Shown here piece by piece: positions 59,898-64,000 of a stretch of 64,000 bases of DNA. The stretch comes from Dehalococcoidia bacterium (GTDB lineage: Bacteria > Chloroflexota > Dehalococcoidia > Tepidiformales > Tepidiformaceae). The position numbers and the translations under genes were made by a program. Position 1 is the stretch's first letter; each line of letters starts with the position of its first letter. Under the pieces are notes generated by a model. It did no database searches, was not told where the DNA came from, and worked only from the letters and a program-made list of their open reading frames with translations. The stretch lies in the NCBI GenBank assembly GCA_020853755.1, contig JADYYG010000008.1:1-64000 (forward strand), given 5' to 3'.

Positions 59898-59920
59898 ACG
59901 GTCCCCGAATTGGGGGCCGT
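59898..59920 (+). terminator. Intrinsic terminator of the tRNA cluster
   Basis: ACGGTCCCC and GGGGGCCGT form a 9-bp stem (one G-T wobble) around GAATT, followed by TTTCGTTGT. It starts 13 bases after tRNA-Cys. Confidence 0.85.
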
Positions 59921-59974
59921 TTTCGTTGTCCGCAATCCGGCGCGTGTACGTGTCGCGAGCGCTACCCTCCTTCC

Positions 59975-60436
59975 ATGGCCCAGAGGCGGAACCCGACCGG
60001 GATCGGCTGCCTGCCCCGCGAGGGCTGCTGCCGGGTGTGCGCTGGCGAAATCACCGGGCGGCAGGTGCTCTACTGCTCGGCCCGCTGCAGGGGCATCTAC
60101 TACCGGAACCACCAGTGGATCTGGGCTCGGCGGGCGGCGAAGATCCGCGCCCGGCGGCGTGACGGACGCCGCGTGCTCCCCGGTTGGCTCTGCGCCCGCT
60201 GCGGCAAGATCACCTTCGAACCAGAGGTCAACCACATCGTCCCGCTCAACGGCGCTCGCACCAACCTGAGTTGCGGCCATCACCAGGCGAATCTCGAAGT
60301 GCTGTGCCGGAAGCCATGCCACCTGGAGGTGACCGCCTCTCAGCGCGCCGCCGGGCTCATTGGGCGGCCCCCGGCTGCCGAACCGCCGGCTGACGAGACC
60401 GGCCGAGACATGGCATCCGGCTCACCGCACCCGTAG
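59975..60436 (+). CDS. HNH-family nuclease
   Basis: A 153-residue protein with an N-terminal cysteine cluster (CCRVCAG, YCSARCRG), a basic helix rich in Arg, and a C-terminal zinc-linked HNH segment: CARCGKITFEPEVNHIVP, NGARTNLSCGHHQANLEVL, CRKPCHLE. The first motif His is in VNHIVP. It probably cuts DNA, but specificity is unknown. It begins 55 bp beyond the tRNA terminator. A stop precedes its ATG at 59975 in the tRNA region only as an artefact of that frame, and a start earlier than 59975 would run through the tRNA genes and is rejected. Confidence 0.8.
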   Translation: MAQRRNPTGIGCLPREGCCRVCAGEITGRQVLYCSARCRGIYYRNHQWIWARRAAKIRARRRDGRRVLPGWLCARCGKITFEPEVNHIVPLNGARTNLSCGHHQANLEVLCRKPCHLEVTASQRAAGLIGRPPAAEPPADETGRDMASGSPHP

Positions 60437-60469
60437 AGTTCGCCGCACCTTCTCAAGCGAGGTCCAGCC

Positions 60470-61003
60470 ATGAACGTCAGGCGTGTCGTCACCGGTAAAA
60501 ACGCCGAGGGCAAGTCCGTCTTCGTGTGCGACTCGGTGGTCGAACCAGTCCGCCCGGTGCTCACGCCCGGCGCGGAGTTCCACACCATCTGGGGCAGCGA
60601 CACCATCCCTCAGCTTCCGCAGGATGGCACGCTGCCACCGTTCACCGCGTGGTTCCCGCCCGCCGGCGGCTACCGTGTCGGCTTCTTCAGCGTCGCCCCG
60701 GAAAGCGCAGGCCCGCCGCAGGTGACCGACATGGCGGCTGCCTTCGCCGACCTCGAAGCGAAGCTGCCCGGCCTCGCCGGCCACATGGAACCGGACGCTC
60801 CGGGCATGCACACCACGAACACGATCGACGTCGAGTACGTAATCTCCGGCGAAGTCTGGCTCGAACTCGACGACGGTGCGGAGGTCCGTCTGGGGCCCGG
60901 CGACACCATCGTCCAGAACGGCACCCGCCACGCCTGGCGCAACAAAGGCGAAGTACCCTGCGTGATGGCCCTGGTCCTCATAGGGGCGGAACCGCCGAAG
61001 TAG
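60470..61003 (+). CDS. Cupin-domain protein
   Basis: A 177-residue protein with a C-terminal cupin barrel: MHTTNTIDVEYVISGEVWLEL with the His/Glu metal-binding pattern, then LGPGDTIVQNGTRHAWRN with a second His. The N-terminal half has a strand-rich segment (TIPQLPQDGTLPPFTAWFPP) of unknown role. Metal ligands look intact, so a dioxygenase- or isomerase-like activity is possible, but no substrate is visible. It precedes the thiolase-like pair by 71 bp on the same strand. Confidence 0.82.
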   Translation: MNVRRVVTGKNAEGKSVFVCDSVVEPVRPVLTPGAEFHTIWGSDTIPQLPQDGTLPPFTAWFPPAGGYRVGFFSVAPESAGPPQVTDMAAAFADLEAKLPGLAGHMEPDAPGMHTTNTIDVEYVISGEVWLELDDGAEVRLGPGDTIVQNGTRHAWRNKGEVPCVMALVLIGAEPPK

Positions 61004-61074
61004 CGGCGCGCCCGCTCCCTTTGCCGCCACTCCGGTATCATCGGGCCCACAACCCCGGTCACAGGAGCAGCCAC

Positions 61075-62271
61075 ATGCCTGGACTTCGTGGCGAAGCCGC
61101 CATTGTCGGCGTCGCCGAATTCGCACCCGTGCGCAAGCCGGAGAAGCTCTGGATGGGCCTCGAAGCCTACTCCGAACTCGCTCGCATGGCCCTCGACGAC
61201 GCCGGACTCACCATCCGCGACGTCGATGCCGTCCTCACCGGCAACAACCTGCAAGAAGCGCAGATGTTCATCCCGGCGACGCTGATCGAATACCTCGGCA
61301 TCGAGTCGCACTTCTCAGAGATCGTCGACCTCGGCGGCGCGTCAGGCGCTGGACTCGTGCTGCGGGCGGCCATGGCCATCGAGATGGGCCTCTGCGAAAC
61401 CGCCCTCTGCATGCTCTACACCCAGGCCCACCACCAGAACCCGAAGGCCTCCGCCATGCAGCGCGCCCGCGACTGGGGCGGCGGTGTCTGGGGTTCGCCC
61501 CAGGCCGAGTTCGAAATCCCCTTCGGCGCGGTCCAGGGCACCTATGGCTACGCCATGATCGCCAACCGCTACGCCCACGAATTCGGCCTCACCGATGAGC
61601 AGCGAGCCAAGGTTGCGGTGGACCAGCGGACGAACGCCCTCGCCAACCCGCGCGCCGTCTTCCGCAATACGCCGATTACCACTGAGGACGTCCTCAACTC
61701 GCCGATGATTTGCAGCCCGCTCCACATGCTCGAGATCGTAATGCCGTGCATGGGCGGCGCCGCCGTTGTCGTCACTTCGAAAGAGAAGGCTGCGAAGACG
61801 AAAAACCGGCCCGTCTACGTGGTCGGCGGCGGCGAAAACACGACCCACCGCTCCGTCACCTACGAACCCGACTTTACCCACTCACCGATCAAGTCCGCGG
61901 CCGACCGCGCCTGGGCGATGACGGACCTCAAGCCCCGGGACATCGACCTCGCTTCGTTGTACGACTGCTACACCATCACCGTCCTCCTCACCCTCGAGGA
62001 CACCGGGTTCTGCCCGAAGGGCGAGGCCGGGCGCTTCGTGATGGAGCATGACCTGACCTACAAGGGCGACTTCCCGATGAACACCCACGGCGGCCAACTC
62101 TCTTTCGGGCAGGCCGGCATCGCCGGGGGCATGTCCCACGTCACCGAAGCCGCCTGGCAGATCCAGGGCCGGGCCGGCGACCGCCAGCTGCCCAAGTGCG
62201 ATACCGCCTTCGTCAACGGCAACGGCGGCATCATGAGCGAACAGGTCTCCATCATCCTGAGGGGCGCATAA
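61075..62271 (+). CDS. Thiolase-superfamily protein without the nucleophilic Cys (Ltp2-aldolase-like)
   Basis: A 398-residue thiolase-fold protein. The N-terminal position of the catalytic Cys (usually in CSSG or CASG) reads LGGASGAG, with no Cys. Late signatures are LYDCYTITVLL, LEDTGFCPKGEAG, NTHGGQLSFGQAGIAGG and a final NGNGG. This matches the SCP2/Ltp2-like group that acts as a retro-aldolase in steroid side-chain degradation with a DUF35 partner, which follows here 2 bp after its stop. The ATG at 61075 has AGGAG 6-10 bases upstream. A non-steroid CoA ester substrate is possible. Confidence 0.82.
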   Translation: MPGLRGEAAIVGVAEFAPVRKPEKLWMGLEAYSELARMALDDAGLTIRDVDAVLTGNNLQEAQMFIPATLIEYLGIESHFSEIVDLGGASGAGLVLRAAMAIEMGLCETALCMLYTQAHHQNPKASAMQRARDWGGGVWGSPQAEFEIPFGAVQGTYGYAMIANRYAHEFGLTDEQRAKVAVDQRTNALANPRAVFRNTPITTEDVLNSPMICSPLHMLEIVMPCMGGAAVVVTSKEKAAKTKNRPVYVVGGGENTTHRSVTYEPDFTHSPIKSAADRAWAMTDLKPRDIDLASLYDCYTITVLLTLEDTGFCPKGEAGRFVMEHDLTYKGDFPMNTHGGQLSFGQAGIAGGMSHVTEAAWQIQGRAGDRQLPKCDTAFVNGNGGIMSEQVSIILRGA

Positions 62272-62273
62272 CC

Positions 62274-62687
62274 GTGACTGCATACCGGCCAAATCCATCA
62301 CCGATCCCGAACCCCATCCCGACGTCCGCGCCGTTCTGGGCAGCTACCAGGGAGCACCGCCTCATGCTCCAGCGCTGCCCGGCCGGCCACGTTTTCTACT
62401 ACGCCCGGACACACTGCCCGCAATGCCTCTCCCGTGACCTCGAGTGGGTCGAAGCCAGTGGCCGCGGCACCCTCTACAGCTTCACCATCTGCGAACGCGC
62501 CCAATCCCCCGACTTCGAGCCCGACGTGCCCTACGTGGTCGCAGCCATCGCCCTCGAAGAAGGCCCGCGCATGACCAGCCTCCTCGTCGACACCCCGCTG
62601 GACCAGGTTCGCTGCGACATGCCCGTCCAGGTCACCTGGCAGGACGTGAGCGATGAGGTCTCGATGCCCTACTTCCGGGCCCGCTGA
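62274..62687 (+). CDS. DUF35 OB-fold/zinc-ribbon protein partner of the thiolase-like gene
   Basis: A 137-residue protein with a rubredoxin-like zinc ribbon (CPAGHVFYYARTHCPQC, residues about 38-54) and an OB-fold (ASGRGTLYSFTICER.. VPYVVAAIALEEG.. PVQVTWQDV). DUF35 proteins bind acyl-CoA and pair with thiolase-like enzymes. Its GTG start lies 2 bp after the thiolase-like stop, so they are translated together. This is consistent with a Ltp2-ChsH2-like aldolase complex, although ChsH2 also has a MaoC-like domain not seen here. Confidence 0.85.
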   Translation: MTAYRPNPSPIPNPIPTSAPFWAATREHRLMLQRCPAGHVFYYARTHCPQCLSRDLEWVEASGRGTLYSFTICERAQSPDFEPDVPYVVAAIALEEGPRMTSLLVDTPLDQVRCDMPVQVTWQDVSDEVSMPYFRAR

Positions 62688-62706
62688 GCTGGGGGCGACT
62701 GCCGCC

Positions 62707-63519
62707 TCAGCCCAGGCGTTCGAACTTCGGGGCCCGCTTCTCCACCAGGGCGCGGGCGCCTTCGGTCGCATCTGGACGGCCCACAGCACCCCACTGAACC
62801 TTGTCCGCCTCGCGGAAGGCGCGTTCGTAGTCAGCGCCCATGTGCGCATACATCAGCGCCTTCGTCTCGGCGAACGCGAGCGGCGCCACGGAGCCGGAGA
62901 CCTCGCGGACATATGCTTTCGCCCTTTCGAGCGCGTCCTCGCCTTCGTCGCAGACGTGTTCGACGAGCCCGATCCGCATGGCCTCCGCCGCATCGATACG
63001 CCTGCTCGTCATCATCATGTCCATGGCCCGGCCGGGCCCAACGAGGCGCGGAAGCAGCCACGTTGCCCCGTGCTCACCGATAAGTCCGCGCTTCATGAAG
63101 ACCGTGGTGAAGCTCGCACTTGCGGCCGCGATACGCACATCACACTTGGCAGCGAGGATGAACCCACCGCCCGCCGCCACTCCGTTCACAGCGGCGATCA
63201 CCGGCTTCGGCACGGCCAGCAGTTTCGTGAACAACCCGGGGATCTCGGCTGTAGGCGTCCCGGAACGCGACCCCGGCTTACTCGCTTCGGCCGCCGTAAC
63301 ATCAATCAGGGCCTGCGAATCCAGGCCCGCCGAGAACGCGCGGCCCGTGCCGGTGATCACGATACCGACCACCCGGCGGTCCGCACTGAGTTCATCGATC
63401 GCGCGGTCAATCTCGGCCAGGGTGTGGTAGGTGAACGCGTTCAGCTTCTCCGGCCGGTTCAGGCGCAATACGCCAACTGGGTCATCCACTTCCACGACGA
63501 TATCGGTGTAGTCAGTCAC
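62707..63519 (-). CDS. Enoyl-CoA hydratase/isomerase family protein
   Basis: A 270-residue crotonase-fold protein that acts on acyl-CoA thioesters. It has LNRPEKLNAFTYHTL, the oxyanion-hole ITGTGRAFSAGLD, KPVIAAVNGVAAGGGFILAAKCD and the KRGLIGEHGATWLLPR segment with a catalytic Glu candidate. The GTG start at 63519 has a strong AAGGAGG upstream. It converges with the DUF35 gene, so it is not in the same transcript, but it supports acyl-CoA degradation in the neighbourhood. The specific reaction is unknown. Confidence 0.9.
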   Translation of the reverse strand: MTDYTDIVVEVDDPVGVLRLNRPEKLNAFTYHTLAEIDRAIDELSADRRVVGIVITGTGRAFSAGLDSQALIDVTAAEASKPGSRSGTPTAEIPGLFTKLLAVPKPVIAAVNGVAAGGGFILAAKCDVRIAAASASFTTVFMKRGLIGEHGATWLLPRLVGPGRAMDMMMTSRRIDAAEAMRIGLVEHVCDEGEDALERAKAYVREVSGSVAPLAFAETKALMYAHMGADYERAFREADKVQWGAVGRPDATEGARALVEKRAPKFERLG

Positions 63520-63763
63520 GGTGCGGCCTCCTTCGCATTCCCTTCGTTTCGAATTCGCGCGGACTGTAGCAGGTTTACCTCTCGCGAAGCGTCTGATGAC
63601 CCACACCCAGAGTCGCGGGGCTCCGCCGCCGCTTAATCACCCTGGCTGCCGGCAGTCAGGGAACACCGCGCTAACTCCCGACGTGGCATCTCAGCAAGCC
63701 GGGACTGTGCGCCCGCCGGCGCAAGGCCCCGCTGAGCAACTTCGCTCGTGGTTCGGGCGACGG

Positions 63764-64000
63764 TCAGTCGTCATCGATGTCGTCACTTGAGATAGCCAGC
63801 GCAACCGCCAACGCCCTGTTTACCTCTCGCATCTTCGCTGCCGAGAGTTGGCCTATGTAGTCCCTCAACATTCGTTTGGGAAGGCCGACGAGGTCATCGC
63901 AATGAACGCTGCTCAAATGCTTCAGGCCGAGGGACTCATCCACGAGCACCTGCGTCGAAAGACCCGCGTAAGAACTGAAGACTCCGGCACAGACGACCGT
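63764..64000 (-). CDS. MazF/PemK-type toxin, partial at the window edge
   Basis: An open frame of 78 codons that enters from the right edge and stops at 63764. Its C-terminal part ([30 protein letters not shown], split here as two stretches of under 20 residues: [16 protein letters not shown] and [14 protein letters not shown]) and the ending [18 protein letters not shown] match the last two-thirds of MazF/PemK RNase toxins. The frame is open to base 64000, so the start is outside. The antitoxin would lie further right. The last seven residues are acidic (SDDIDDD), unusual for MazF. Confidence 0.7.
   Translation of the reverse strand, partial: TVVCAGVFSSYAGLSTQVLVDESLGLKHLSSVHCDDLVGLPKRMLRDYIGQLSAAKMREVNRALAVALAISSDDIDDD

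Noticed and set aside
59663-60436. HNH gene starting at 59663
   Set aside because: That start would run through the tRNA-Leu and tRNA-Cys genes and their terminator; the ATG at 59975 is sensible.

Overview
The window is about 64 kb of dense, high-GC bacterial chromosome with no rRNA, prophage, transposase or CRISPR array. The gene content suggests a Gram-positive-like or monoderm lineage and fits a high-GC Chloroflexota (Dehalococcoidia/Tepidiformia-like) best, although this is inference from gene families. Supporting genes are an LCP cell-wall ligase, CdaA with a YbbR protein for c-di-AMP, an ECF sigma factor with a RskA-type anti-sigma factor, a DapL/DapF lysine route, an FprA-type reductase, and a copper nitrite reductase fused to a cupredoxin. 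No lipopolysaccharide genes are seen.

Layout. Positions 1-630 hold a non-coding tandem array of hairpin-forming repeats of about 165 bp. Positions 658-7411 carry an SGNH-like hydrolase, a thiolase, a lipid kinase, ApbE, and an ECF sigma/anti-sigma pair divergent from an HtrA protease. Positions 7491-14818 carry a metal-receptor-like protein coupled to NagB, then NagA, an LCP protein, a cupredoxin lipoprotein, an aquaporin, an MFS transporter and a YjbR protein. Positions 14888-20638 carry an acyl-CoA dehydrogenase, an arylsulfotransferase-like protein, a compact restriction-modification cassette (C5 methyltransferase, GIY-YIG nuclease, Vsr) and a TPR protein. Positions 20774-27831 carry a YkgJ protein, an EamA transporter, an M20 amidohydrolase, Ndk, TsaB/TsaE, an XRE regulator, a flavin reductase and citrate synthase.

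Positions 27985-29907 are a copper/nitrogen locus: a CRP/FNR-like dyad, the NirK-cupredoxin fusion and a second cupredoxin lipoprotein. Positions 29919-35933 carry LeuB, a RidA-like protein, DapL, FprA, a CBS protein, DapF and an orphan HicB-like gene. A minus-strand operon at 35935-40519 (tsaC-rpiB-pgk-unknown-tpiA-miaA) joins two tRNA A37-modification enzymes to carbon metabolism. It diverges from a plus-strand purine cluster (guaA, purD, purE, gdhA, purB, an unknown membrane protein, purC, purS) at 40570-48811. A VapBC module and a lone AAA ATPase follow.

Positions 51012-58142 are a tightly overlapping minus-strand operon: cdaA, ybbR, der, plsY, gpsA, a HEAT-repeat gene, a Nudix gene and a GNAT gene. 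ArgF, a zinc ribbon, a tRNA Trp-Leu-Cys cluster with a terminator, an HNH nuclease and a cupin follow. The right end has a thiolase-like/DUF35 pair resembling steroid side-chain aldolases, an enoyl-CoA hydratase, and a MazF-type toxin cut by the window edge.

The strongest candidates for a second look are the hairpin repeat array, the M-R-V restriction cassette, the NirK fusion with its dyad, the aldolase-like pair, and the core enzymes (DapF, ArgF, CdaA) that carry substitutions in classical active-site motifs.
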